DNA of 64,000 nt from Blasia pusilla (GCA_050084515.1 CM114275.1:26660001-26724000), one strand, 5' to 3'; counted from the stretch's first letter, positions 1-13,300 are shown. Numbers and translations: made by a program. The notes: generated by a model not told the origin, from the sequence alone.

Positions 1-1548
1 CTATGGAGAGCCAGAGTGTGGAGACTTTGATGGCAAGGTCTAGTGGAGAGTCCTTAGATCCCGAGGCCAGTGAGGACACGAAAAGTGGCTGAGATATTCA
101 TGATGATGGAGTAGTCTTGGAGTACCTTCGTACTGGCAGCGTTGCGAGCATCGTGGATGCTAGAGAGCGGGATCGGATCCTACAGCGGGCCAGACAGTTC
201 CGTTGGGAGGGAACACATGTTTTGAGGGTTTGGGAGGATGGCAGAGTACGCGTAGTGCGTCCTTTGCAGAGAGCACGACTAGTGCAGCGTGCCCACGAGG
301 AGTTGGGTCACTTTGGGGTGAAGCGGACCTACAGCTTGCTCTTGATTCAGTATTGGTGGCGAGGCATGCAGACTCACGTTCAGCAGTTTGTTGCTTGGTG
401 CATGGTGTGTGATCGGGTCCGAGCATCGTTCAATGCTCCGACTCCATAGTTGCATCCATTATCGATCATGGGCTTAAAGTATGGAGTTTGGATTTTGCAG
501 GACCTTTGCCTTTGACGGAGCGTCACAATCGTTATGTGTTGGTGATGATCGAGCTCTTCTTGAAGTGGATCGAGTTAGTTGCATTGCCTGACAAAGAGAG
601 TGAGGGAGTAGCTTATGCCTTCCTTAACAGAGTGCTGAGTCATTATGGCGCACCGGCTGAGGTGTTGACAGACTAGGGTACGGAGTTTTGCAATGAGTTC
701 CAAGCCTTGTGTGATCAGGCGCTCATCGACCATCGTACGACTTCGCGAGATCATCCCGAGGCAGATGGATTAGCGGAGAGAGTTGTGCAGATGGTGAAGA
801 GGGGTTTGCCCAAGTATGGCTTGCAAAGAGGTCACCTAGGAGATTGGGACCTCCCGTTTCCATGGTTGGCGATGGGATAGGGTTTAGGGTTTAGCAGGCA
901 GGATTCAGTAGGCAGGCATCCTTAGCGTCTTTTTCACCGTACTTGCTACTTTATGGCCGAGAGCCAGATTTACATGTGGCCATTCGTCGAGATGTTGGTG
1001 AGGTGTTGGACCTTGATGACCCAGATGTATGAGTGCGAGCATGTTCTCAGAGGGCTGAGTTGTTTCGGAGAGTGATGCCCATGACGTTCGAGAACTTGGC
1101 GATTGTGCAATATCGGGATACGTTGAGGTATGCGACTATTTGGGGTGGTGGTTATCGGCCAACCATCCGGAGGTTTCATCAGGGAGATTATGTCTACTTG
1201 CAGCAGATGGCACCGACGACGTTGGATGTGACTGCAGGGCGCACTATCTTGAGAGTGCGTGACGTTTTGCCATCCGGTGTTCTCTTGCTGGAGGGACGCG
1301 ATGGTATGGTATGGAAGGACCATGTGCGTAATTGTGCACCATGTCACCTTCCTAACATTGATGGTACAGTGGATTCGAGCTTAGCAGTAGTTCCTGCAGG
1401 CTTGCGTTGTATGTTGTGTGGTTCTGCCCTTGGTGCGGCCACGATGCTAGTCTGTGATGGTTGTTCGAGAGGTTGGCATATGGCATGTCTGACGCCACCT
1501 CTCACTAGGGTTCCTCGGGAACGATGGATGTGTCCCAAATATACATAG
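1..1548 (+). pseudogene. Ty3/gypsy integrase with C-terminal PHD finger, decayed
   Basis: This is the 3' part of a Ty3/gypsy pol gene that runs in from the left edge. An H2C2 zinc-binding domain is readable at 117-446 (HEELGH then CMVC). The DDE core follows from 488: the first Asp in MDFAGPLP, the second in LTD followed directly by a stop and GTEF, and the Glu in ADGLAERVVQ. A GPY/F-like module with VLPSGVLLLEGRDG lies at about 1222-1330, and a PHD finger at about 1390-1548 (CMLC, CDGC, HMAC, then CPKY). The last zinc ligand is Tyr instead of Cys. The segments lie in three frames, so there are frameshifts near 450-490 and 870-1030, plus in-frame TAG and TGA stops. The copy cannot encode an intact integrase. 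The intact PHD ligand set is in the related copy at 60791-61147. Confidence 0.85.
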
Positions 1549-1719
1549 AGGAGATACTAGATAGGTTTCGATCCCAAATTTTTCTCTAACATGGATGACA
1601 GGAAGGCGACTAACAATGGGGCCACATGAGCACCGGCCTTCTTTCTCTTAGCGTCCGAGAGATGTATGTCATGGTAGGTAAGGATAGATGGCTATCTAGA
1701 GTTAGAGGGACGTAACCAC

Positions 1720-1734
1720 CAACTAGGGGGGCGA
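1720..1734 (+). other. Polypurine-tract-like G run of the PHD gypsy element
   Basis: A run of six or seven G within CTAGGGGGGCGATTGGAG lies about 170 bp after the integrase stop. The same sequence occurs at the equivalent place in the minus-strand copy (about 60600-60615). It fits a plus-strand primer, but it abuts the 126-bp subrepeat and not the TG of the LTR. Confidence 0.5.
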
Positions 1735-1860
1735 TTGGAGATATTTTGGTACTTCTTGTCTCGTTGTTTGGATGCCATAAGTTAGCATGGGATGGTGCGT
1801 GTTTGTGTGTGTGTTCGGTGACAACGATGTATGTTGTGTAGCGATGTGTATGCGCACGAA
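1734..1860 (+). repeat. Extra copy of the LTR 3'-terminal segment
   Basis: This segment (starting ATTGGAGATATTTTGG, ending GTGTATGCGCACGA) repeats the final 117 bp of the adjacent LTR (2381-2497). The same arrangement, G run then subrepeat then LTR, is present in the minus-strand element at 60477-60604, so it belongs to the family and is not a local accident. Confidence 0.75.
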
Positions 1861-1863
1861 AAC

Positions 1864-2497
1864 TGTCACGTCCTTTAGGATAGATGACTAAGATCTAGTA
1901 GAGCATCTTCAAGGGTAGTGGAGGACAGACCTAGGAGGTCGAGGATGACCTGCTGAGGCCCCGGGAAACCTGAGAGAGCAGGTTTCCCCTTCGTTTTGGC
2001 TCATTTGGAGCCATATTGAGGAACTTACTATTTTAGGTAAGTACCATTTTGAGTATATGATCTACTTTCTATTTTTGGCAAGTGACCCTTGACCTCCTAC
2101 ATCAGGTCAAGAGCCAAGGAGGTGACTTGGGAGAATAGTTACCATGGAGAGAGCTTGGGAGAGGGGAGGGGTATATATATACCAAGGAGAGAGAGCTTGA
2201 GAGCTCATTCTCTCTTTGTTGAACCTCTTCGCATGAGGCGGCGAAGCTATGGTCCCTTGCCTTGTGAGTGTAACCCAAGCCTCTCATTAGGAGAGTGGGT
2301 TTGGTTTGACATGAGAGAGAGTGCACACCTTTGAGAGCTATGGTGTGAGATTGTGTAGAGAGAGATTAGATCTTACTTTAATTGGAGATATTTTGTCTCG
2401 TTGTTTGGATGCCATGAGTTAGCATGGGATCGTGCGTGTTTGTGTGTGTGTTCAGTGACAGCGATGTATGTTGTGTAGCGATGTGTATGCGCACGAC
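1864..2497 (+). mobile_element. 3' LTR of the PHD-finger gypsy element
   Basis: The LTR begins TGTCACGTCC and ends near GTGTATGCGCACGAC; other copies end in CA. It contains a hairpin with CTTGACCT and AGGTCAAG arms at about 2086-2111, a TATA-like stretch at 2171-2183, and a purine-rich GAGAGAG region followed by CTCATTCTCTCTTTGTTG. Related copies are at 18375-19003, 49029-49650, 59872-60474 (-) and 61131-61365 (-, partial). The first copy lies directly downstream of the integrase on the same strand, which orients it as the 3' LTR. Confidence 0.8.
2171..2183 (+). promoter_or_regulatory. Possible TATA box inside the LTR
   Basis: The sequence GTATATATATACC lies in the middle of the LTR, where an LTR promoter is expected. 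The solo LTRs at 18.4 and 49.0 kb have only GTATACC at this place, so this copy keeps the longest TATA-like run. No transcript evidence is available here. Confidence 0.4.
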
Positions 2498-5400
2498 CGA
2501 CCCTTCGAGAGATGGATAGAGTGTGATTTGATATAGACTTAGAGAGATTTGTTGTGCGACTACACATTACTACCCACATGCATCGATTTTCATCAATATC
2601 TCTCTATGATCCATCTATGCTACGAATCCTAGCACATCAGACATATGAATGATTGAACAAAACCCAATTAGAAAATAAGGCTTCACACATACACTAAAAA
2701 ATTCAAAAGGATCTTTGATGTTAAGTTGATTTGCAATTAGGGTGTTAGCACAACATTTACTCTTAATGTGACTCAATATTGACTTAATGATACATGTACA
2801 CTATAATTATAGCAAGAGATATGAGATCATCTACAAAAAAGTCTGAATATGTGATCTGTGATAAATCCGAGCCTACTCGTACTCAAGAGAATCTAGGATC
2901 ATTACATAGTTGCGTTGTATCAAGGATTCCAACAAGACAGTAATCAAAAGGAAATACACTCTAATGAGTGTCATCAAGGGTATACTCCCTCTTAGAAACT
3001 CCATTTTAACATGTGTGCGGAGATTATCCATTTGAAAATTATTCATAATTTTGAGTTACAAAATTATTCCAAATTTTTATTTATTTTGTGCAAAATATAT
3101 TCACATATCATAAAAAAAACTCAATTGCCTCATAATCTATCATATCATCCTCTATATATTCTACTATGATATTTTCTTGTCAATTTATATAACTTACTCC
3201 TTTCGTAAGCTACTTACTACATGGAGTCTAAATGAAATTCTCTCAAGTGATCAGTTAGGAGTTCTTGGAAATACATCAAAGGTTCAAGGTTCTTCTATAT
3301 CAATCACATCTTTTCTTCATGTCAATCCCCCAAAATTTGTATGTAGCCTACTGATGAAAACTTTGCTATCAAGATTATCCTAAAATTGGGTGTTCATTGG
3401 ACTCCTCCATATGACTCTTTGCATCCCCTACATCTTGAGCTTTAATTTTATCACCATGGTTATTGACACCTTGTGTCAATAACCTAATTCAGTCCATACT
3501 AATATTGGGGTCAATTTTGATTACAAAACTAATATTGGAGTTCAAAATAAGAGAGAAAATAAGTTCTCGTATACACTTATAATCCCATGCGATGTCATTC
3601 ATACCAAGATGAGGCTCCATACTCTAGATCTACTTGCCCTTCCAAACCCTTTAAAATTGTGTAGGAAAGACAAAGTGTACAAATTACTAAGGCAAAGAAA
3701 AAGAAACACACCTTTAAAGCATCAGAGATAGTATCCAATGAATATTGCAAGTCATAGTTGTAGACTTGTGAGTAACTTGCAAATCCTCTCACACGCGTAA
3801 TTAACTTCTATTTGTAAACTAAACATGAATTTGTAAGTTATACATATTTGCAAATGCCTCAAAAGTTTTGGCTACTTTTCCTTAGCATTTGCAAGAAGAT
3901 TTGTACTTGTAAAATACTTGCAACATATTTGAAAATTTTTTACTTGCAATATACTTGTATTATTATGGCTTGCTAAAAACCAATTACAATCAAATACAAT
4001 CATAAAGTTGTAGTTCAAGCCATCCGGAGGTTTCCTGGTAATGATTCCATGAGATCTAGATCTCTACATCTGATGTCTCTTCTTTATTTAATTTCCTAGA
4101 GTTTGTAAAGCTAGAATCCACCGGATTTGGTGTCTCTTCTCCTTTTGGCCTATATGGAGTTGATACAAATTATTTCACCAAATACGTACATTGAAGTCTC
4201 TTCCCTTTACTTACTCTTGATACTTGTACTCACAAAATCCCGTTGGTTATATTTTGCCTATCTTTTACTATATACCCTCACATTCACATGGCAGGACCCA
4301 CTTACTTCTCAATATCCATCGATATATTCTTTCACATAATCCTTCATGTTTGCCTTCTTTTGTGTGAATCCTTATTCTACTTTGACTTTCATATTTCTCT
4401 TTTGCATATTCATTGTATAGCTTATTCATATTTTGATTCTTACACAACCCTCCTCTTATTGAGCTTGCTCTGAGCCTCAATTGTCTCTATGTACCCGTAC
4501 TCTAGATTGGAGCTTAGCTTCTAAACTTGGATATGATTATGCCTTACAATCAGGATCCAAAATAGATCTTATAAGACTTGGTTTGGAGTCAAAACCCCAA
4601 CCCCAAAGTCATATTCCATCACATGCCCTTAATTCAACCGTAATGAAGGTGGAGTTCAAGTTCTAAACTTCCTTGGAGACTTAACCTTATATATAGTTCT
4701 AGAGATATTTGACCCCTTCTTCTTCCAAAGTATTCCTCTTTGGAATGCTACTTGTGGGTCTCAAACCTAAACTAGCATTTTGAAAATTTTGGGCTTGATT
4801 CAAAAGTTCTATTTTTTTATTATTCAAAATTTTTAATTTGGCAGGTTTTACTGAACTCGATCATTATAAGCTCTCCAACGCTACAAGTGAGTATAGTTAT
4901 GAGTGAGAAACCTTTTTGAGTGTTGTTGTATATGTATCTATTCATGGGTACATTTTATAAATAATATTCTCTATTTTTAGTGATTTTTGTAGGATCTTGA
5001 GTTTAATGTGAATGTTTGTGAAAAACCCCAATTTAAGAAAGAAAAGACTAGCCCCCACTACTCATCCTCCTCACTCCCACCTCCTCTTTAAAGTATATAT
5101 AACTTGTGAGTTGCATAGTAACGCTAGGAACATGATTATATTTTGAATGTTGTACTATTATCATTTGATGCCCAAAAGTTAGAATTACAAATCTCATGAT
5201 AATAATTCTCTCAAAAAATGATTGCTGTTCCTTGTTATTTTTTTTAACAAGAGAAAGATAGTGTTAGTAGAGCAATTGAACTCTATGGAGTTGTTACAAT
5301 AATTATGTGGACCTCGTCATAGATTCATCATGGAGAGTGCCCCTTCATTCTAGAAAATTTTTCCTCTTGACATTTGGCGCTCTTAACCAACAAGATCGTC

Positions 5401-5880
5401 CATCTTCTGAGCTGATCTGATTGCTCAAAATTGATTTAAAATAGCACTTGAGAATTTTGAGAGTTAATTATCATTTTAGGAGGTAATTTAAACCAATACA
5501 TAAACTAGTATCTACAGAAAATTGATAGAGTAAGGAGGGGGGAGGGGCATGGTTTGAGTATTTTAATCCACATCCTCTTAGAAGTAGGGATCCCCTCTAA
5601 TACAAGAAGCTAACATGTCTATGTGTTTCCATTCAATTAATAGTTTCATCCTCTTGTTCACTCGTAACCCATGGTTAAACTAACTCAATCGCAAGCATGA
5701 AAAGAAGAGGCTATACGTTAGCTCTTCAAACACTTTTTTTATTTCCCGTGTATCGCACCGGCACTTTAGTAGTCTAGGATTATTTGAAAGTTACTAGTCA
5801 TCGCAAGTATCCAAACAAACTACATCCAAAGGGCAAGGGTGGTACTTTCCCATTCCATGCCCTGATTTTCATAAAGTGAA
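2498..5880. other. AT-rich intergenic sequence, no gene recognised
   Basis: Several short reading frames occur (for example near 3595-3792 minus and 4127-4480 plus), but none has a recognisable domain, splice structure or balanced composition. The sequence is AT-rich with long pyrimidine stretches and resembles decayed repeat DNA. Confidence 0.5.
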
Positions 5881-5963
5881 ATGCTTAAGCCTCATCCTTG
5901 GGTCCCTAGAGTTGGAGTTCAATGCTTAAGACTCGTCCTTGCTCCCTAGAGTTGGAGTTCAAT
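5881..5963. repeat. Two-copy tandem repeat of about 40 bp
   Basis: The unit ATGCTTAAG...CCTAGAGTTGGAGTTCAA appears twice in a row, starting at about 5880 and 5921, with a few substitutions and a small length difference. It lies upstream of the plastid membrane protein gene. Confidence 0.7.
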
Positions 5964-7304
5964 CCTAACCATCCAATCTTGATTACATGACCTTCTTCAA
6001 TTTTAAGGATCCATGGGGATGTACCCTTAAATGCATGAGTGAACGGTCTGATGGATAAAGGCGATTCCAAAGCCTTTCAGATCTTAAGTCCATGGTTTTA
6101 TTCACTAGTTATGCAGGGTATTCATCGGATAAACGTGGTTGAGATGGCTACGTGCAATAGAATCGCGGTTGGCTTGGAAGACAAGGCTGTGCCCTTAGCT
6201 GCTGTGAGCCTACGTCAAGAGCTAGCTGCTTGTGGCTATGGTGGTCACCCTATCCATACTGTGCGTTGGGACTCATTCATGCGCGAATCCTCGCATCTAG
6301 TTTTGGAGTTCCCACTGCTTGCTCCAGCTTTCTGTCTCTGTTAGCGGGCGGCTTCGTTTCGGGTTTGGAAATTTTCTTCGTCAGCGTGGGCAATTGTTTG
6401 CACTGTGTGGTACATGCTTTCTTCATCTTCTTCCAGGTAAGAATGATTGGTCGTTTTCGAGGGATTTATACTTTGATGAATCTGACTCTTCATTGTGGTT
6501 TTCCGCTTGAAGGAATCGGATGCAATGACAAAGTGCTTTCGCGAGCTGGTGCACGAGATTTTTTTTTGCTAAAATTGGATAGATGATCATGAGTTTGAGA
6601 TTTGATTTACCAAAGAGTACGCGGTGACCATTTTGAGAATTCGTCAGGAAGTAATTATTGTTATTTTCTGTTTTTGGCGTGAAATCAAGTGGAGAAATTG
6701 TGCAAGTTTTCGACATTCATTACAATCGAAAGAAGATCTCAGTGCATTTTAAGCTGTGCGCAGGGATGCCATGTGGTCTTCATAGGTGTCAAGTCATGAA
6801 TGGTCAAAGTGCATGGACACTTCTGCCTTCATTCCTCGTGTTAGGTATTGCATGAGTATTTTGCTAGTTTTGCAAATGTTCACTGGAGAGCTTGTCCTGA
6901 ATCGAGTAATCGTATCCTGTGCTGACAGTCTATGGTTTGAGTGGCAGATGGTTGAGGAATGCTGTAGGGTTACCTTAACTTTCCTACAAGATGATAAGCT
7001 TGTACTGTCAAATTGCGTGAATTATTGGTTTTCTCTCCTTTTTTCCCGCTACTGACTTCTGGTGCTTGAGTGTAAATGCTGCGCTGACACTTATCTCGGA
7101 TATCTTTGATGCAGACACGAAGTACTCAATCTAGACCTATCTTAATTGGAAATCAGAAACGTCTGCTAACCTGGTCGTTTACTTCTAACAGTAAACTTCA
7201 ATTTTGTTGCAATTCGGGAAGGAAACCGTCACATATGTGCGACGCCATTGCTTTACGACATACGTCTTTGCAGCCTTAAGGCGCAAAGTAGAGAACGGAG
7301 CACC
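5964..7304 (+). other. Probable promoter and 5' leader of the plastid membrane protein gene
   Basis: The stretch is less AT-rich than the upstream DNA and has several open but unrecognisable frames (6039-7055). A possible 3' splice site, TTTACTTCTAACAG, ends at about 7192, so the 5' untranslated region may contain an intron. No protein similarity is visible. Confidence 0.35.
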
Positions 7305-10300
7305 ATGTGTACTCCGTCAATAGTCTGTGGCCGAACATTGATCCCGAACTATCAACATTTCGGGCCTAATGCAAGATATGAGCCGCACAAGGCTCAAGGA
7401 CTCTCAAGTTATTCGAGATCTGTGAATTGTCAGCCGATGGGATTATCTTATACATTGTCCTTACCAAAACGTCTTTTTCCGGCACTTCCACCATTGTATA
7501 GAGGCTCTCCCTCATGCCCTGCAAGCCGCCGAGGGAGCAGTAGATTTGATCCCTTATGCAGAGCAGAAGCAGGTCAGAGTTTTCAGTCTGCTCTGAAGCT
7601 GGCTAAGACAGTTCAGACAGATTCCTTGCCCCCCGCTGTCCGTGATGGCACAATGAGAGCTATTGATGAGCTGGGAAGGAGAGTAACTAATGGTGACGTT
7701 GCCTCACGCGCGGGTATCAAGGTGACCCAAGCAGAAAGTGCACTTCAGGCACTGGCAGCCGATTCAGGAGGATTTTTGGAGGTATGTCGCCTCATTGTTG
7801 TCCCTCATTACATTGGTGGATGTGCTGAATTTTTTGCATAAAAAGTTGTCCACGAGCCCTTAGTGTGTAGCCGTGGAAAGATGTCTGAGAAAATTGAGTC
7901 GGGGTGAATTAAATCTCTGATTTCTCGTCTAATTTGTTTTTCCAGGTCTCAAATGATGGGGATGTGCTCTATGTTTTCCCCGACAATTACCGATCAAATC
8001 TGGCCTCAAAGTCTCTAAGACTTAAAGTTGAGCCCGTAATCAATAAAGTTCAGGTATTAATTATTTCTTTCTAGAGAACCGCTCCCTTTTCTTACGTCAT
8101 TGTCGTTGTCACCTGTGAACTAATTTCCCAACTTTTGTCAGGCTGTGGCGGAGTACTTGATCCGAGTTTCGTTTGGAACTGCCTTGGTGTCCTCGATTGT
8201 TATCGTATACAGTACCATTCTTGTTCTACTGTCATCTTCTCGAAGGTAAGATTCAAATTGTGCCTCTGAGTTATTGCAGTTATTCCCTAAGTGGGCAAGG
8301 TGAGGGTCTCTTTGGCACAAATTTTGATTTTAGCTCTCAGATTTCCCTTACCACCACTACAATTCTAGCAATTTAACAACCTCAGGGACTTTAGGGTCCT
8401 CTGAAGTTCTTAGGTTTGTGGCTGTAAGGCTATGACAGTCGCCACTTTCCTAGTACAATGTGTACGATTTCCTAGTTCAAGGTTTAATCTTAACTATAAG
8501 AGGTTCCATGCTACCAATATGCTGTCAGTGATTACAGTATCAGGATCTCACCTTAGGCCGTTTCCCTGTGAAGTTTAAAGTACGTGTTTGCAAGGCCACG
8601 GAAGGCACTAACAATGAGTTCAGTCTCTGAAGTATTTGAGAATGACTGAATGATACAATTATTACCTTTAGGGAACCCAGAGCCCAAAGGAAGGACAAAA
8701 AGGGACAGAGAAAGGAGGAACCAGCAGTGCCCAGGCAGTCACAAACCCCAAACCCACCACAGAAGAAATCTAGAGCTAGCCTTCTCAACCGTGTAGCCAA
8801 TTTATCTTAAGCTTTTAGGAGATTTCCTCTCTGCGTCTAGATACCACATTCACAAAACTAATCACGCACTTCTGATCTTTGTGACGTAAGAAACTGCTAA
8901 CAAGCTTGTGTATCTTTTCAGAGTTTTTGTAGATTGAGTATATATGTTCAATGTTTTTATAGTGCTTGGTGAGCTGTGATTGCAGTGATGAGGATAATCG
9001 AGGAAACCGAGGGGGCTATGGAAATCAAAGATACAACTCTGGCATCTCCTTTTATATAAGTCCTGCTGATCTATTCTGGTGAGTTCCATCCCTGAATCTA
9101 TTTTCACTGGTTTCTGTTCTTGGATAGATGGAGAGGGTTCTCAATTCAGTTTTGTAAGTGGACAAATTGACCATTTGTTTTGTCCGTCTAATGTTTGGTA
9201 TGAGATAGTGCCTTCAATCTTGACGATGCGATGCTCTACATAAGTTTAAAAGCAACTACTCCCAAGGATTGCTTAGGAGTTTTTTTCTCTGTTCACGTCA
9301 TCTGTGGACTACCAGGTAGTAATGAACTATTCAGACCGGCCCTGTAAGTTCCAATTTGAAATAGGTTTCTTCATAGTGTGAAACAGAAATCCGTCAGTTC
9401 TGTCGGATGAGCGAATCTATATACCATAATCTTTGAAGCAAGGTATATTCTATCTATATTATTAATAGAGGAAACCATCTTGATTTGTCCACCATTTTCT
9501 GTGCTTGACACATGGCACCTGGGTAGCAAAAAATGTTATCGGCAAAAGTAAACTTGAGGAACTATAATGCTGCATGCATGGCATGGATCGGGCACTAGTC
9601 AGTTCTGAAAGATACTCTAATAAAAGTTTGTTTCATCAATGAAAATAAGTTCTTTTCAGAATATTTAGGAACGAATGAGGGAAAGCTTATTTCAAAATCG
9701 TGTTGGGGCGGGATGGGTTGGGTGTCACTATCCTCAAGGGTTCAGTGGTCACATTTTTTATGAGATGTGTTTGTCCAGTACAAGCTCGTTGACATATGCA
9801 TGCTATCCTGCCCAGGCCTACCTGGTTGCCACTCTGTGGAAATCGAGCACGACCAGGCAGCATAAGCACTCGAAGGAAAGTCTAGAATGACTTGAAGCTT
9901 GTTCACTGTTTCAGTTCAAACTTGCCTTCCTTCCAGTATTTTAATTTCTTTCGATATCAACGAAATATCCATGTTTCCCTGAAAACGGCTAGATAAGGAA
10001 CAGAAAACTTGTGAACAGAAAGTGTTATCGTGCATGGTTGCAACTTATGGAGTTCTTCGATTCCTTCAATTCTTTGACCCTACCCTTTGAAATCTCCTCA
10101 CGACCTCTTCATTGTAGAATCACGTATGAAGTTCTAATTATCTGTTGGCTCATGTCAGGCTCTGTAAGATCTTGAACAGGTATTAAACTTGATCCAGGCC
10201 AGAGGATAAAGTCTCACTCTTAGATGGAAGCTCTCTAGATCGATGGACTGAACCCAAATTGTAAATATGGTAACGATTTCTAGGTGCCTGGTTAGAAGCT

Positions 10301-13300
10301 GGTAACCAGCGACCATTCGGGGGAATCCTTAATAGGTGAAATAAGTGATAACCGTGGAAGGCACGACTACCTTATGTGACGTGTTTTTACTCTTCCGTTT
10401 ACGTACTTGAATTACTTTTCATGTTACCTGACTCGCTTTGTTGACGAAAAACATCAATAGAAACAATATTCGATTTTTAGATTCTATTAAGCATGTTGTT
10501 CCTGTCGAGTGTTGGTGTATATTTTCGCTCGTCATTAGAGTAGTTCCCTGGACTTCATAAGTGGCAACTTCTATACTTACTGGCTCTACCACCGCTCTTC
10601 GACAGTTTTCTTTCGCCGAAGAGGCGCTTGACCTCAACGGGTTGGTATTGGGAGTGTCTTCAATTTCTCCTTTTTTGGATATATTCCCTGAAAGTAAGCT
10701 AAACTTCATCCGTTTGAGGGTCTGGCAAACAGATTAGTGGGTGGAAAGATCAGTGAGTTTTTGACGCTTGATGGGAGGTGTGAAAGCTTTTCTCAAAGAA
10801 AATATGGTCAATTATCTAGCTCTTTTGTTCTGCTTCGAATCCTGTAGATTTGTCATCTGTCCTTCTGGTATCCCATGCTTCACCTGATCCTGATTTCGAG
10901 GTGCTGCTGGTCTTGTACTTTTCTGTGATAGCCTCAACTAGGTGAGAACTAGCAAAGAGCTCGTTTCCACAAGTCTCTTCATTTCAAGAAATGAAGCGGC
11001 CAAGTCTCTTCATTTGTTGAAATGAAGAGACTTGGCCGCCCGAAATAATCTATGAGTTCCAGAAGCGAAAACTTCGAGTCTGCGGTTAACAAGGAAAGCG
11101 GACTCTAGACTCCGTCAAAATTGGGCGCGGTAGAAACGTCGATGTGGCCGCCATTACCATCCGCCGTCAAAATGATGGCGTGCCATCAATGTGGAGTTCC
11201 AAAGGACGCACCCTCTTGGGCCCAGAGACCTGGTCATTGTAAGCTAACCCAATATCCTAGTCCACTACTCGAGGTCACAGCACCTTCTGGACAGATTCAG
11301 ATTTTGGGACCATTCGAAACAGATTTCCCTCGACATCCACACGACGTAATCGGGTACTCCCCACTTCGTGACCCATCTGAATCTATACTGCCCTCAGCCT
11401 GATCACCCACAGCTCGTGCCATTCATATAAGGGCTGTTTCTTGATGACCTTTGTCGTGCTCCCTGAGACGCCTTTTCTTTGTTTTGAATCATAGAAACGC
11501 TGATTTTGGTTCGGTTATTAGTGCACTTTGTCGATTTCAGGACTTTCTGAAGGATCAAAATTATTCTTCTGGACCAGTATTTGCCGGGAGAATTCTCTAC
11601 AAGAAGTTTCTTTGGAGTGAAGCTCGGGGAACTAGGAAACCTAAGAATTATCCCCCAAATCTGGTTTATTGCCCAGTAGCTCTGCCATAGGATGTACCAC
11701 GAGCTTGTTCCTTTACTCCCACGCCGGATCTTACTCTGTCTGCAGTGCCTCGCAGTCGCAGTCGGCTTCATGGGACTCCATGTCCAAGAGCCAAGGAACG
11801 AGATCACGTTTCCCTTTCGTGGGCTTGTTTCGATCATCTGAGATCTTGATTACCAACTATTTCGACAACCATCGAACGATTCCTCATCTATTTGATGTCG
11901 CTCCACCATATACATTGGTGATCAATTGTAGTTTCTTAGCGACCTGATTTCCTCTTTGAAGGGGACCATATCGGGAACAAGGTCTAATGTAGCAGGGAGT
12001 TTAGGAGTGGGCTCTATGCGTGGACGCGGTTCTATCATATCAATGAAGAATGCAAACACATCAGATGAACCCTAATTTGTCAGCCTTGGTTTGTTCGGAT
12101 GTGCAAATCAGGACATCTTGAGGCTTCCGCAATACTATCGACCTTTGTTGCAGCCGGAGGAAATAAATGAACTGCTACCAAACTGAATGGGTAATCAGAT
12201 TATTTTCCTCGATGAGTCATCTCAGATTGCGCATTGGATTTGGGAAGACACAGTACCCTCGGAATGTAGAGGGGTAGTCTTACGAATGTCATATTGAACT
12301 CTGTATGGGAGCCAATGATACGAGGAAGCATGCGGAGGACTGATCGAATTTTCTATCTCATCCGTGGCTATGTTCGTATGGTCCTATCAGAGTACGAGGC
12401 TCACAAAAGCGTTTGTGACAACACTAGAGACGCTCTGTCACTGTGGTGATAAAGTTAATTGATGTGAAGTTGACTTAAGTTTAGGTCGCTAATAAGTCTA
12501 GTATTCGTTCACCTAATAATCTTCGCTGATTTACAGCAAGCTGCGTGTGGTGTGGAACTCCATTGCCCATAGAGAAGGTGCTCTCGTCTAAGAAAGGCGT
12601 GAAAAGTTCCAGGTCACAACCTGAACAATATGATCCTTGATGCATCGCATCATTAGATTGATTTGCCTTCATATTTTGTCTCTTTTTCTTTCTCTGGTCC
12701 ATTTTATAGAAAGGTCAGATATCCGCTAAGTACTATTGCTATGATCTAGAACGAGCAAAGGTTTGTATGAGTTCCGATTGAGAATTCTAATACACTTGCA
12801 ATGTATTGTTACTTTCTGGGAAGTAATGGAACCCTGTTTTTTTTTTTCCTGGTGTGATGTTCTCAGGAAAAGTCGTCTTTTTTTGACATGCAATGTTATA
12901 CATCTCTTGTTGCTAAAGTGCACTCATGTCATGTGCAGGTTTTGGGATCCTTACTATAATCGCAGACCAAGGACGACGAAGAAGCCGGGAATGAACTTTT
13001 TTGAATCAGTTGAGATTCTAAGTAGTGGCCTGCAGTCTATCAGTGTGAATGTCTCGATTTCATGCTGGATTAACATCAACCTGCCAGGTTTTCATGGCTG
13101 TGAGCAGAAGTTTGTTATGATGATAGTGCCACTACAATGAATTCCTTTTGTGGTAGTCAGGTCAACTATTTGTTGTCAGAGTGTATCCTCACAGGAAATG
13201 AGCAATCTCTGTGCACAGGTCTTTTCTTTTGTTTTTGGAGACGGTGATCCTAATGAGGGCCTGGAGGATCGTCGATGGAAAGTGGTGGGACTCCTTTCTA

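Larger units (their letters stand above)
9079..12938 (+). other. Large intron 4 of the plastid membrane protein gene
   Basis: The intron is 3.86 kb, whereas the other introns of this gene range from 88 bp to about 740 bp. It splits the codon for Trp in DLFW (exon 4 ends with TG, exon 5 starts with G). It holds a possible small Helitron (9453-9597), a perfect hairpin (10996-11039) and unidentified sequence from about 11040 to 12440 with non-homologous reading frames such as 11121-11402. Its size suggests accumulated insertions. Confidence 0.75.

Noticed and set aside
875-895. TAGGGTTTAGGGTTTAG, a plant telomere-like motif
   Set aside because: Only about two and a half units, inside decayed integrase sequence next to another small local repeat (CAGGCAGGATTCAGTAGGCAGG). 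Slippage is the simpler explanation.
11121-11837. Open frames on both strands inside the large intron
   Set aside because: No similarity to any family I know, and they mutually overlap. They might be old transposon sequence but cannot be named.
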